In this document: positions 44,720-53,917 of the stretch, piece by piece
Layout: each line of letters starts with the position of its first letter
Numbering within the stretch: position 1 is the stretch's first letter
NCBI GenBank assembly: GCA_019637585.1
Contig: JAHBVL010000004.1
Span: 248,001 to 312,000 of the forward strand
Reading direction: 5' to 3'
Source of the DNA: Thermomicrobiales bacterium
GTDB taxonomy: Bacteria; Chloroflexota; Chloroflexia; Thermomicrobiales; UBA6265
DNA: 64,000 nt
Position numbers and translations under genes: made by a program
Notes under the pieces: generated by a model
The model's database searches: none
What the model was told of the DNA's origin: nothing
What the model saw: the letters and a program-made list of their open reading frames with translations, nothing else

Positions 44720-46345
44720 CTATTGCTCGATCCAGATGCTCTTCATATACGGAGCGCTGGCGTTTGGCATCGGCGTGACGCCCTGGAAGCGGGGATCCCA
44801 CACCAGCCAGACGTCATAGACGTAGTAGAAGAGGGTGGGGACCAGTGTGTCGAGCTTCTGCTGGATATCGACGAAGAGCGCCTTCCGCTGTTCGACATCG
44901 ACCGTCGCCCGGGCCTGATCGAGCAGTGCGTCCAGTTCCGCGTCGACAATCTGGCTGCGATTGGTGGGGGATGTCGAGTGATAGCGTCCCCAGGTGTAGC
45001 CGTCCGGATCGGGCTGGCCGAGGAGCAGGATGTTCAGGAGCTCGAAGTCCTTGTTCACCCAGGCATCGAGCAGACTTCCCCATTCGAGCTGCTCGATGTT
45101 GACGTTGATGTTGATCTCCTTGAGCTGCTGCTGCAGCACCTGGGCGTTGGCCGTGTCGAGCACGTAGAGGGGCGATACCCGCAGCGTGACGTCGAACCCG
45201 TCCGCATACCCGGCTTCTTCCATCAATGCCCGAGCGGTGTCGAGATTGGTGTGATAGGTCGGCAGCTCGTCGACAGGGATCGCCCATGCCTGGTCGGGAG
45301 CCGGGATGTAGCCCGACACCTGGCCAAAACCGAGCGCCGACGTCTGCAGGAACTCATTCCGGTCGATGGCGAAGCTCATCGCCTGGCGCACCCGGGCGTC
45401 GGCCAGTGGTCCTTCCGAACAATTGATATAGGTCGTGGCGTGCGTCAGGGTGGAAACCTGATAGACGGCCCAATCCGGATTGTCGACAAACGACTCGACC
45501 GGCTGATAGTCGAGGAAGTCGGAATTCTGGACTTCCCCGCCGCGCAGCGCCGCGACCCGAGCCTGGTCGTCCGGAAGCACGACATATTCCATCTCGTCCA
45601 GGTATGGGAGACCCTCGCGCCAGTAGTTGGGGTTCTTGACGAACTTGATCGACTGGTCGGGGACGAACTCCTCCAGGATGAAGGGACCCGAACCCATGGT
45701 CACGGTCTGAAGGTTGCCTTCGTTCGCCTCGTAGAACGCCTTGGAGATGATCGGGTTGAAGTGCCAGGAGAGGTAGCCGAGCATCGGGGCAAAGGGGTTG
45801 GCCAGATTGACCTGTACGGTGGTCTCGTCGACGATGTCGATCGTGTCGATCGCCTGCGCCCAGCTGCGGGCGCCCAGTTCCGGGTTCTTGTATCCCTCGA
45901 GGGTGAACTTGACATCCTCGGAGGTGACGCGCGATCCGTCGGAGAAGGTTGCGTTCTCGGCGATGGTGAAGCGATAGGTCGTTTCGTCCGGCGCTTCGAA
46001 GTTGACGCAGAGGTTCGGTTGCGACACCAGATTCTGATCGAAGATGAAGAGGGTGTCGTAGACCTGCTCGGTCACCAGCGCGGAAACGAGCGAGGTCATG
46101 GTGAAGGGATTCAGATCGTCGGGATTCGCTTCGAATCCGGCGCGGAGCGAACCACCGGCAACGCCCTGACCGGCCTCGGGCGACGCTTCCTGGGCGCCCA
46201 CTCCCGGTGCAAATGGGTTGATCACCCGCATCCCGGTCATGCCAAGCGCTGTACCGCCAACCGCCGCTGACTGCAGGAGACGCCGGCGCGAGAGTCGATC
46301 CTGATGGACGAGCTGAGCCAGCGTGTCGTCGACAAACCGGGACAT
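44720..46345 (-). CDS. Peptide/solute ABC transporter substrate-binding protein (family 5), copy 2
   Basis: The 541-residue protein has a twin-arginine-like signal (LSRRRLLQSAAVGG) and a family-5 fold nearly colinear with the copy at 40035-41660. Shared stretches include TDEQ-free landmarks such as ANPDDLNPFTMTSLV, YRFTIAENATFSDGSRV, ARVRQAMSFAIDRNEFLQTS and LDAWVNKDFELLNILLLGQP. It is the first gene of the operon and has a clear Shine-Dalgarno (AAGGAG, 9 nt before ATG 46345). An inverted repeat overlapping a TATACT box lies upstream. Duplication of the binding protein inside one operon suggests two ligands for one channel (inference). Confidence 0.93.
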   Translation of the reverse strand: MSRFVDDTLAQLVHQDRLSRRRLLQSAAVGGTALGMTGMRVINPFAPGVGAQEASPEAGQGVAGGSLRAGFEANPDDLNPFTMTSLVSALVTEQVYDTLFIFDQNLVSQPNLCVNFEAPDETTYRFTIAENATFSDGSRVTSEDVKFTLEGYKNPELGARSWAQAIDTIDIVDETTVQVNLANPFAPMLGYLSWHFNPIISKAFYEANEGNLQTVTMGSGPFILEEFVPDQSIKFVKNPNYWREGLPYLDEMEYVVLPDDQARVAALRGGEVQNSDFLDYQPVESFVDNPDWAVYQVSTLTHATTYINCSEGPLADARVRQAMSFAIDRNEFLQTSALGFGQVSGYIPAPDQAWAIPVDELPTYHTNLDTARALMEEAGYADGFDVTLRVSPLYVLDTANAQVLQQQLKEININVNIEQLEWGSLLDAWVNKDFELLNILLLGQPDPDGYTWGRYHSTSPTNRSQIVDAELDALLDQARATVDVEQRKALFVDIQQKLDTLVPTLFYYVYDVWLVWDPRFQGVTPMPNASAPYMKSIWIEQ

Positions 46346-46365
46346 TGTCTTTTCTCCTTACGGAA

Positions 46366-46396
46366 ACTTTCCCACGACTACTGAGGGAAAGTATAG
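46366..46396 (-). promoter_or_regulatory. Candidate promoter -10 and operator of the peptide-transport operon
   Basis: On the minus strand a TATACT hexamer (46396-46391) is immediately followed by an 8-bp inverted repeat, ACTTTCCC/GGGAAAGT with an 11-nt spacer (46366-46392). The repeat lies about 20 nt before the start codon and overlaps the -10 box. This is a typical repressor-site arrangement. A convincing -35 box was not found. Confidence 0.4.
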
Positions 46397-46476
46397 TCCC
46401 GTTCACACTGGATCGAGCCGAAAAATCCGGTCTGGAAAGGCCGTCGGAAGATGCTGAGGATCCGGCTGAACGCGGG

Positions 46477-47325
46477 TCAGCTGTTGGCTGAATCGCGCGA
46501 ACGAAAGGCTTCCGCTGCCATATCCATTCGAGAAAAATGCGCGCCGTTTTCCCTGAACCGCTCGATCAGGCTCTCCAGCATCAGCATGCGGTGCCCTCGC
46601 CCGATGACCTGCGGGTGCATGGTGATGGTCATCACGCCGCCCGGCACGTAGCGGGTCATGAATGTGAACTCATCCCACCAGATCTCTTCGACCTTGCTCG
46701 GCGCCGACAAACCCGGCATGACTTTGGCGCCGACACTCAGAAACTCGAAATGGGGGAAATCGTCGAGGATCCAGCTGACGGGCATTTCCACGAGATCGAT
46801 CGGCGTTCCAAAGTGAAAGGGTCCGTCCGGCTGGTGGCGATCCCCGGTCCGGCACCAGTAGGGGGTGAAGTCGTCGGCCATGAGCGAGCTTTCATAGCGG
46901 AATCCGTGTTCGAGGAGCAGATCGACGGTATGGGTGCTGTTGTCCCAGGACGGAGAGCGATACCCAGTCGGGCGGACCCCTGCAACCGTCTCGAACGCCT
47001 CGAGCCCGCGCTCCATGACGCGCCGTTCCTCCACTTCCGAGAGTTCCCCGGGTTTTTCGTGCAGATAGCCATGATGCCCGACTTCGTGGCCGGCCGCGAC
47101 GATGGCCCGGGTGTGGTCGGGATAGGTCTCCACCGTGTGTCCGGGAATGAAGAAGGTTGCCGGAACAGCGTATCTCTCCAGCAGAGCCAGGATGCGCTCG
47201 ACGCCGACCGCTCCGAACTCGCCGCGGGAGATGAGACCGGGTGAGGTGGCCGCATAAGGCCCGACCCAGATCGAAATGGCATCGAAGTCGAACGACAGAC
47301 AGATCGTTGGCCGGTTGTCAGACAT
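46477..47325 (-). CDS. NodB-type polysaccharide deacetylase
   Basis: The start is ATG 47325 (MSDNRPTICLSFDFDAI), with GGGG 5 nt upstream. The 282-residue enzyme has the NodB motifs: SFDFD (motif 1, metal-ligand Asp pair), HEVGHHGYLHE (motif 2, HxxxH metal ligands), and the RPTGYRSPSWDNS segment (motif 3). The closing histidine region is VMTITMHPQV. These metal-dependent enzymes remove acetyl groups from polysaccharides or peptidoglycan, or act on related small amides. No signal peptide is visible, so it may be cytoplasmic, as in allantoinase/PuuE-like relatives. It is 132 nt upstream of the peptide-transport operon on the same strand. Confidence 0.88.
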   Translation of the reverse strand: MSDNRPTICLSFDFDAISIWVGPYAATSPGLISRGEFGAVGVERILALLERYAVPATFFIPGHTVETYPDHTRAIVAAGHEVGHHGYLHEKPGELSEVEERRVMERGLEAFETVAGVRPTGYRSPSWDNSTHTVDLLLEHGFRYESSLMADDFTPYWCRTGDRHQPDGPFHFGTPIDLVEMPVSWILDDFPHFEFLSVGAKVMPGLSAPSKVEEIWWDEFTFMTRYVPGGVMTITMHPQVIGRGHRMLMLESLIERFRENGAHFSRMDMAAEAFRSRDSANS

Positions 47326-47445
47326 ATCATCCCCTCTGGTGTGAGACTCTGAGCCGTTTGCACCGCACCCTATCATATGAGCTGACGATGCGCGGACATG
47401 CGGAGCGCAGTTCTCGCGCTCGACGATCCGAAAGGCATGTTTCCA

Positions 47446-48216
47446 ATGGAAGAGAGCAATCCAGTCGCGATTTTGATCGACTTTCCGGACATCAGCGATC
47501 CGGTCCTGCGTCTCACTGCGGCGCCGGCCCGGCTCCAGATCGTGCCGGGCGAGGTCGATCGGTGGGTAACCGGCACCTACACGGAGGTCGAGGGAGGCTC
47601 GGGCTACAAGCTCACCACCTCCGGCAATACGACCCAGCTTTCCAATGACTGGAATGTGGTCAAGCTGCGCAAGGGGCTTCCCGTGTTCGATCTCGAACTT
47701 GGCCGGAGCAAACCGTACGGTTTGATCGTCGAATCAGGGGCGAGTGACAAAAACCGCTGTGACTTTGGCGGACTGCCGTTGACCTCGCTCGACTTCAAGC
47801 AGGGAGCAGGAGAGATCGTTCTCGACTTCGCCGCCCCGAATCCAGAGGAAATGACACGATTCACCGTTTCATCGGGAGCGGCATCGGTCGAGCTGCGTAA
47901 CCTGGCCAACGCGAATGCCGCGGAGATTGCGATCACCGGTGCGGCAGCGGCGATGTTGATCGACTTCTGTGGAGAGCTCAGGCGCGACACGGTCGCACGC
48001 ATCAACTCGGGTATGGCCGATCTGAAGATCAGCGCTCCCAAGGAAACGGCCGTCAAGATCGTGGCCAAAACCACGCTCGGCCAGATGAAGGTCGGGGACG
48101 GCTTCATGACCAAGGAAGGCGCCTACTGGTCGGAGGCGGCCGTCAAAGGGGAGACTCCCGTTCTGACCATCGATCTCACGACGGCACTGGCATCGGCAAA
48201 GATCTGGCTCGTGTAG
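47446..48216 (+). CDS. Beta-helical toastrack-like protein (LiaF/DUF4097-related, tentative)
   Basis: The start is placed at ATG 47446 (MEESNPVAILIDF) with an AAAGG about 10 nt before; ATG 47437 is also in frame. The 256-residue product is made of short beta strands with a repeating polar rhythm: SLDFKQGAGEIVLDFAAPNP, FTVSSGAASVELRNLANANA, LKISAPKETAVKIVAKTTLG. This is the pattern of the toastrack domains in LiaF-like or DUF4097 proteins. It has no signal, membrane helix or lipobox. In those families the fold helps sense cell-envelope stress, but no LiaRS genes are next to it. The family assignment is moderate. Confidence 0.6.
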   Translation: MEESNPVAILIDFPDISDPVLRLTAAPARLQIVPGEVDRWVTGTYTEVEGGSGYKLTTSGNTTQLSNDWNVVKLRKGLPVFDLELGRSKPYGLIVESGASDKNRCDFGGLPLTSLDFKQGAGEIVLDFAAPNPEEMTRFTVSSGAASVELRNLANANAAEIAITGAAAAMLIDFCGELRRDTVARINSGMADLKISAPKETAVKIVAKTTLGQMKVGDGFMTKEGAYWSEAAVKGETPVLTIDLTTALASAKIWLV

Positions 48217-48283
48217 CCCCCCGGCGCCAGCGCAGGTCAAAAGGGCTTGCGCGTTCCTGCCCGGCGCGGCATGAAAAAGCACC

Positions 48284-48397
48284 GTCATCCTGAGCGTAGC
48301 GAAGGATCTCCTGCCGCAGCAGTCTCCAGGGAGACGACGGTCGTGGCCGACGCGAGCGAGAGATTCCTCCGCTCCGCTTCGCTCCGGTCGGAATGAC
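48284..48397. repeat. GTCATCCTGAGC-type inverted intergenic repeat
   Basis: The left arm begins GTCATCCTGAGCGTAGCGAA and the right arm ends near GCTCCGGTCGGAATGAC. The two are imperfect inverted copies with about 40 bp between. This is a repeat type seen widely between genes in many bacteria. The remaining noncoding DNA of the 48217-48607 gap shows no gene. Confidence 0.75.
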
Positions 48398-48607
48398 ATT
48401 GGTTTGATGGCGCTTTCGCCCACCTCCGTTTGGGCTTTGCCGCCAATCCGTTTTGCACCGAGCGGAGCGGCGATGTCTTGACATAGTTGCGGTCGGTGCT
48501 TGCGTTCCCTATGATGGGTAACAGCCATACATGCAGAAATCGGGCTGGTCGTCGAGGCAACCGATACCGAAGGCTGTTGCCGAAAACAGATTCACATGGA
48601 GGCAGAC

Positions 48608-51600
48608 GTGAATATCTTGCCTACTGGTTCCCGCCGTCACCTCACGTCTCACTCACGCCTGGCCGTAGCGCTCGGCGTTTTCGCGTTGGTTCTGGCGGTC
48701 GCTGCTCAGATTCTGACGATCGAATCAGCGGACGCCCAGATCACCGCCTCGGTCTCCCTCCAGCCTGATCCTGCCTACGTGCAGATCGACAAATACGACT
48801 GTCCAACCGGTGTCGACTGGTCGCAGGCGTCGTACGACCAGCTGGCCCAGGGCTGCGGACCGAATCAGAGCCCGGTGGCGATCACAGTCAATGGTGAAAC
48901 GCTGGCCGTCAGCGGTTCGGCCACGTGGGGTCCGTACCAGGACGTGACCTTCTTCGAGATCAGTGAGGAACAGCGCCAGGGATATGGGCCGCCGCATGTG
49001 CTGTGCGGACCATACGTCCCGAACGTCAGCCAACCGAACCTGCAGTATGGCGGCAGCACCTTCTATTCGAGCTGGCAGATTCAACCCGGCGAGTCGCTCT
49101 ATTGCCAGATGTTCAACTACCAAACCGGCAATCAGTTCGCCGCGCTGATTCTGCCCACGTACGCCTGCCCGGATAGCTGGGATTGGCAGGATCCATATGC
49201 CGCGCCGCTGGACCAGCTCAGCCAGGTTTGTGGGCAGAGGCTCCCCAACGTCCAGTTCGACTACCAGATCGACGGACAGGTCGCCGGTCAGCTGACGACC
49301 GACCAGAATGGCGACGCGCAGTGGTCGGAAGCTCCTCCCGGACAGGCGGTGATCCGCGAGCATCTCCCGAGCGGCTACGCATTCGCCGTCGTCCATTGTG
49401 CCTATCAGCCGGCCGAGGCAGCGCAGAACGGCGCCAGCGGCGCGCAGCCCGCGCAGATGCAGAGCGCCGACGCGTTTGCATGGACGCTCGAGAGCGGATT
49501 CGTGCTCGAATGCGCGTCGTTCAACTTCCCGTCCGATCAGATTCAGCTCAACAAATACTGGTGTCCAGAAGATTTCGATCCAGCTGGTCTCTCGTTCGAT
49601 CAGTACGAAACGGCATGTGGCGAGCAGCCCGGGACAGCCGTCGCCTGGAGCATCACGAATCTGACCACCAATCTGCAGGTTGCCCAGGTGATGCCGTCGG
49701 GGAATCCGCCCTCGTACGCTGGCTATCACCAGCTCGAACAGAATCAGGAGATCGCGATCGCGGAGCTGCTGCCGGCGGATTCCGGCTATGGCGCACCGGC
49801 GGTCTTCTGCGGCGAATTCCAACGAGGCGGACCCGCTGGTCAATCCTATGGGGAGATCGATGCGGAAGGCACTGTGCGCTGGACACCCCAGGACGGTCGG
49901 TATCTGGTCTGCAGTTACTTCAATATCCTCGCCCAGGACCAGAACCAGGAAGAGGGGCAAGAAGAGGAAGAGGGGGCCATCGTTTCAGACGAGCTGCAGC
50001 CGGGCAGCTCGGTCACGGTCTACACGTGGGATTGTGAGACAGGCACTGAATACGGGCGGGAGCTGGAGTACTACCAGGGTGGCCTGCCCGATCAGGAAAC
50101 CGGACCGTGCGAAACCGAGCACCTCAACGTGCCGATCGCGCTGATCGATGGAGCCGGCCAGCATCCGACCACAGCACAAGCCAATGGCACGCAATGGGAT
50201 GGCGTGGCGCTCCTCGAAGGCGCCTTCCAGATCGCCGAGCAGGTGCCCGATGGCTACGGCGAACCGATGGTCTTCTGCGGCACGCTCGACGACGAAACGC
50301 AGACGGCGATTCCGGCCACTGGCGGCGCGGTCACGCTGACTCCGGCCTCCGAGCCGTTCACCTACCAGTGCAATTGGTTCAATGTGCCGGAAGCGGCAGA
50401 GACCGGCGATCTCGATGAGACCGACGCCGCCGACGAAACCGGCGACGAATCGACGGTCACCGTCTACAAGTTCGAATGCGAGATGCCAGGCGCCGGATAT
50501 GAGACGCTGCTCGAATGGCAGGAAGCGTGCGATACCCCCGGCGACGATTGGGCGTTCACCCTTACCGACAGCGAAGACAACGCAACCCCAATGACGACCG
50601 CCAGCGGCTCCGCCGCATGGAGCGGGGTGCCGGTAGGCGTATTCACGCTGGCCGAATCGGTCGAACCAGGTTGGGAAGAGCCGGCTGTCTGGTGTGGGTG
50701 GACAGCCTCCTATGAAGGCGCGGTGTACGACGCTTTTCCCACACAAGTCACCACCGCCAGCGGCGTTTTTGCTGGAGAGATCAGCTACCCCGGAACGGAG
50801 TACGTCTGCTACTGGTTCAACATCCCCAGCGATGAAACAACGGTCACGGTACTCAAGTTCAACTGCGAGATGCGGCTCGCCGGGGGGCAATCGCTTATCG
50901 CCTGGATGGAATCCTGCGAGACGCCCGGGGATGGGCGGACCTTCACGCTGACCGACAGCGAAGAGAATGCCAGCCCGATGGTGACCGGCAACGGCTCCGC
51001 CAGCTGGAGTGATGTGCCGCTGGGGACATTCACCCTGGCGGAAACCGCGGAGGCTGGTTGGGGTGAACCGGTCGTCTGGTGCGGATGGACGGCCTTCTAC
51101 AACGGCGCGGTCTACGACGCTTTTCCCGTACAGGTCACCACGACCGACGGCGTTTTTGCCGGTGAGATCACTTACCCCGGAACGAAGTACACCTGTTACT
51201 GGTTCAACGTTCCGGTCGTCGAAACGACGGTCACCGTCCAGAAGTTCATCTGCGACGACCAGCCGGTTGGATTCCAGACTCTGGCCCAGTGGCAAGCCGC
51301 ATGTGAAACGCCCGGCAACGGTCGCACCTTCACGCTGACCGACAGCGAAGCCAACGCGACCCCGCTCGTGACCGCCGGGGGTTCGGCAACGTGGAGCGAC
51401 GTTCCTTTGGGGGCGTTCACGCTGAGCGAGGCCGTGGAACCGGGGTGGGGCGAGCCGGTTGTCTGGTGTGGTTGGACCGCGTTCTACAACGGGGCGGTGT
51501 ACGACGCTTTTCCCGTCCAAGTCACCACGATCGACGGCGTTTTTGCTGGAGAGATCAGCTATCCAGGAACCAGCTACTTCTGCTACTGGTTCAACATCCC

Positions 51601-53845
51601 GGTCGAACACTCCTCGGTGACGGTCTACAAGTTCGTTTGCCCGGACGGTCCGCTGGAAGGGGTCGTGCCGAACCCGCTGGCCGTCTACAGCAGCATGTGC
51701 ACGACACCGGTCAGCGGTATCGACTTCACACTCGAATCGGCTCTGGGGGAGTCGAACGCGACGACGATCGATGGCATCGCCCGCTGGACGAATGTGCCGC
51801 TGGGGGCAATCACGATCACCGAGCATCTGCCGCCCGGCTACGATCCGCCCGTCTGGTTCTGCTACGAGATCGGCGATATCACCCTCGCGACGACCGAGGG
51901 CGTCCAGTCGATCGTGATGAATGACACCGTCCATACCGGGACGATCGTGGGTGTCGGCACGCAGTACATCTGCTACGTCTTCAACTTCCCCGAGCCGGAG
52001 CGCACCGTTGAAGTCCACAAGTGGCTCTGCCCTGAAGGCTATGAGGGCGAAAGCTACGCAGACTGGTCGACGACCTGCACCATGCCGATGGACGGCGTCA
52101 AGTTCACCTTGACCGATGAGAATGGCAGCTGGCCGCTCAATACGGTTGGAGGAGAGGCCGCCTGGTATGGCGTGGCCCAGGGAACCGTGAGTCTCGATGA
52201 GCAGATCCCGCCGGGCTACTTCGAGCCGGTCATCTACTGCTCACTCGAAGTGATCGATGGCGCGGCGTTCGCAGAAGCTCCCACGCTCTACCCCTCCACC
52301 AACGGGCTGATCAGCCGCGAACTGGGCTACAGCGAGTTCCACTGGATATGCCACGTTTTCAACATTCCAAAAGGCCCGGGTGACATCACTTTCTACAAGT
52401 GGTTGTGCCCACCGGGTTACGACATCTACGCCTGGGGAGCGGATCCTGCCTATGACTGCAATCAGCCATACGATGGCGTCACCTTTACCCTCGACCAGCC
52501 CACGGGTCCCAATCTTCAGGCGACAACCGGGAATCCTCTCCCTGGCGCTGTCTATTTCGGCGGGCTCGATCCGGGCGCCTATGTCGCCTGGGAAACGGTG
52601 CCACCCGACATCGATGCTGTTTTCGTGCTCGACTGCACCGGCAGCGACGTCGACAAAGTCCATCCGTATCCGTTGCAATGGGGACACATCCTGACGATCG
52701 TCGTGGCCGGAGGAGACAGCATCGTCTGCAACTGGTACAACGTGCCCGAACCGGAAGAGGGGTGGGTGACCGTCTACAAATACCAGTGCTGGACGCCGGC
52801 GTACACATCGTTCGTCGATTGCGAGATCTACGAGTACGGCGCGACATTCGAGCTCTTCGACGTACCCGGCGACGACTCCTACGGTGTGGGGACGACGAAC
52901 GTTGGCGGTCTCTACACCTGGAACGGTTTGCCGGAGGGCGCCTACGATCTCGACGAGATCAGTCACAAACCGTGCAAGATCACAACGACCAAGCACGACG
53001 GCAACGGCCACATCTGGGTCGATGCCGGCGAGGGCACGGTGGTCAAGGTGTTCAACTGCAAGCAGGACACGCCACCCGGCAAAGTGCCCGACAAATATCC
53101 GAACACCGGCGTCGGGCCGGCAGCAGCCGGCGGGTCGCTGGCAGCGGCGCAGGCGACGCCGGAAGGCACGCCCGACGCATCGGTTGATGACTACTACCGG
53201 ATCAGCTGTCTGGACGCCCCTCCCGCGGCGACTCCTGAAGCGGCCGAAGCATCCGAGCCGGCGGCTGTTCCAACGCCCACACCGGAGGGTGGCGTCGAGG
53301 AGTTCGACCTGCCGGTCGAGGAGGAGGAGATCGTCCCTCCGCCTGATGGATCGCCTGCCCCCGAAGACGAGTGCATTCGCGGCGCCATCCCCGAGCGAGT
53401 GATCATCGATGCCGCGCAGGTCGATGCCGGGGTGGAGATCCTCGAAATCATCGACGGCGTCATGGAGCAGCCGACCGGACCGGAGTTGGTCACCTGGTAC
53501 AAGGAAACCGGCCGTCTGGGTGAAGACAACAACGTTGTCATCGCCGGACACCTGAACTATTGGGGCGTGCCGCAGGGGGTTTTCTTCCATCTCGATCAGC
53601 TCAAGGAAGGTGATCGCGTCGAGATCATCGGCGACGACGGTTTGATCTATGTCTTCGAAGTGCAATGGGTGCGCCAGGAGAGCAACCTCGAACCGCCAGC
53701 GGCAGAGGTCATCGGGCCGACCGACGTACCGAGTCTGACGTTGATCACCTGCGGAGGCGAGTGGAACGCATCGATCAGCGAATACGATGAACGGACCGTC
53801 GCGCGGGCTGTGCAGGTCGAAGTCGTGAGTCCCGAGGAGACGTGA
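48608..53845 (+). CDS. Giant exported repeat protein with YPNTG motif and C-terminal sortase domain
   Basis: The start is GTG 48608, 5 nt after GGAGG; the in-frame ATG at 48596 overlaps that Shine-Dalgarno. The 1745-residue protein has a signal peptide (LAVALGVFALVLAVAAQILT). About eleven repeats follow, each opening with a VxVYKxxC-like strand and closing before the next; they look like SpaA/prealbumin-like pilin domains. Three central repeats (50453-51613) are near-identical with exact 387-bp spacing. YPNTG occurs at 1497-1501 (53096-53110), followed by an Ala/Gly and then a Pro/Glu-rich region. The last about 150 residues are a sortase: VVIAGHLNYWG (His1648), LTLITCGGEW (Cys1715), YDERTVARA (Arg1729). 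An adhesin and its probable transpeptidase share one chain. Substrate and anchoring are inferred. Confidence 0.85.
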   Translation: MNILPTGSRRHLTSHSRLAVALGVFALVLAVAAQILTIESADAQITASVSLQPDPAYVQIDKYDCPTGVDWSQASYDQLAQGCGPNQSPVAITVNGETLAVSGSATWGPYQDVTFFEISEEQRQGYGPPHVLCGPYVPNVSQPNLQYGGSTFYSSWQIQPGESLYCQMFNYQTGNQFAALILPTYACPDSWDWQDPYAAPLDQLSQVCGQRLPNVQFDYQIDGQVAGQLTTDQNGDAQWSEAPPGQAVIREHLPSGYAFAVVHCAYQPAEAAQNGASGAQPAQMQSADAFAWTLESGFVLECASFNFPSDQIQLNKYWCPEDFDPAGLSFDQYETACGEQPGTAVAWSITNLTTNLQVAQVMPSGNPPSYAGYHQLEQNQEIAIAELLPADSGYGAPAVFCGEFQRGGPAGQSYGEIDAEGTVRWTPQDGRYLVCSYFNILAQDQNQEEGQEEEEGAIVSDELQPGSSVTVYTWDCETGTEYGRELEYYQGGLPDQETGPCETEHLNVPIALIDGAGQHPTTAQANGTQWDGVALLEGAFQIAEQVPDGYGEPMVFCGTLDDETQTAIPATGGAVTLTPASEPFTYQCNWFNVPEAAETGDLDETDAADETGDESTVTVYKFECEMPGAGYETLLEWQEACDTPGDDWAFTLTDSEDNATPMTTASGSAAWSGVPVGVFTLAESVEPGWEEPAVWCGWTASYEGAVYDAFPTQVTTASGVFAGEISYPGTEYVCYWFNIPSDETTVTVLKFNCEMRLAGGQSLIAWMESCETPGDGRTFTLTDSEENASPMVTGNGSASWSDVPLGTFTLAETAEAGWGEPVVWCGWTAFYNGAVYDAFPVQVTTTDGVFAGEITYPGTKYTCYWFNVPVVETTVTVQKFICDDQPVGFQTLAQWQAACETPGNGRTFTLTDSEANATPLVTAGGSATWSDVPLGAFTLSEAVEPGWGEPVVWCGWTAFYNGAVYDAFPVQVTTIDGVFAGEISYPGTSYFCYWFNIPVEHSSVTVYKFVCPDGPLEGVVPNPLAVYSSMCTTPVSGIDFTLESALGESNATTIDGIARWTNVPLGAITITEHLPPGYDPPVWFCYEIGDITLATTEGVQSIVMNDTVHTGTIVGVGTQYICYVFNFPEPERTVEVHKWLCPEGYEGESYADWSTTCTMPMDGVKFTLTDENGSWPLNTVGGEAAWYGVAQGTVSLDEQIPPGYFEPVIYCSLEVIDGAAFAEAPTLYPSTNGLISRELGYSEFHWICHVFNIPKGPGDITFYKWLCPPGYDIYAWGADPAYDCNQPYDGVTFTLDQPTGPNLQATTGNPLPGAVYFGGLDPGAYVAWETVPPDIDAVFVLDCTGSDVDKVHPYPLQWGHILTIVVAGGDSIVCNWYNVPEPEEGWVTVYKYQCWTPAYTSFVDCEIYEYGATFELFDVPGDDSYGVGTTNVGGLYTWNGLPEGAYDLDEISHKPCKITTTKHDGNGHIWVDAGEGTVVKVFNCKQDTPPGKVPDKYPNTGVGPAAAGGSLAAAQATPEGTPDASVDDYYRISCLDAPPAATPEAAEASEPAAVPTPTPEGGVEEFDLPVEEEEIVPPPDGSPAPEDECIRGAIPERVIIDAAQVDAGVEILEIIDGVMEQPTGPELVTWYKETGRLGEDNNVVIAGHLNYWGVPQGVFFHLDQLKEGDRVEIIGDDGLIYVFEVQWVRQESNLEPPAAEVIGPTDVPSLTLITCGGEWNASISEYDERTVARAVQVEVVSPEET
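50453..51613 (+). repeat. Three tandem 387-bp coding repeats in the sortase-fused protein
   Basis: Units start at 50453, 50840 and 51227, exactly 387 bp (129 codons) apart, and the following more divergent unit starts at 51614 in the same register. They share long blocks such as GVFAGEISYPGT and WCGWTAFYNGAVYDAFP at the protein level. The high similarity indicates recent duplication or gene conversion, and copy number may vary between strains. Confidence 0.9.
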
Positions 53846-53917
53846 CGACCGCTCAGGTGGCCCTGCCAGGCTATTCGGAATTCGGTGGGCCGTATAATGG
53901 CTTCTCTCAGGAGGTCA

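Noticed and set aside
44276-46270. Long plus-strand open frame (664 codons) opposite the substrate-binding protein
   Set aside because: It mirrors the minus-strand gene in high-GC DNA. The same pseudo-frame occurs opposite the paralogous gene at 40566-41753, and its translation lacks any fold signature.
49985-52018. Long minus-strand open frame (677 codons) opposite the giant repeat protein
   Set aside because: It repeats with the 387-bp units because it is their reverse complement, and it is His/Arg/Asp-rich shadow sequence.
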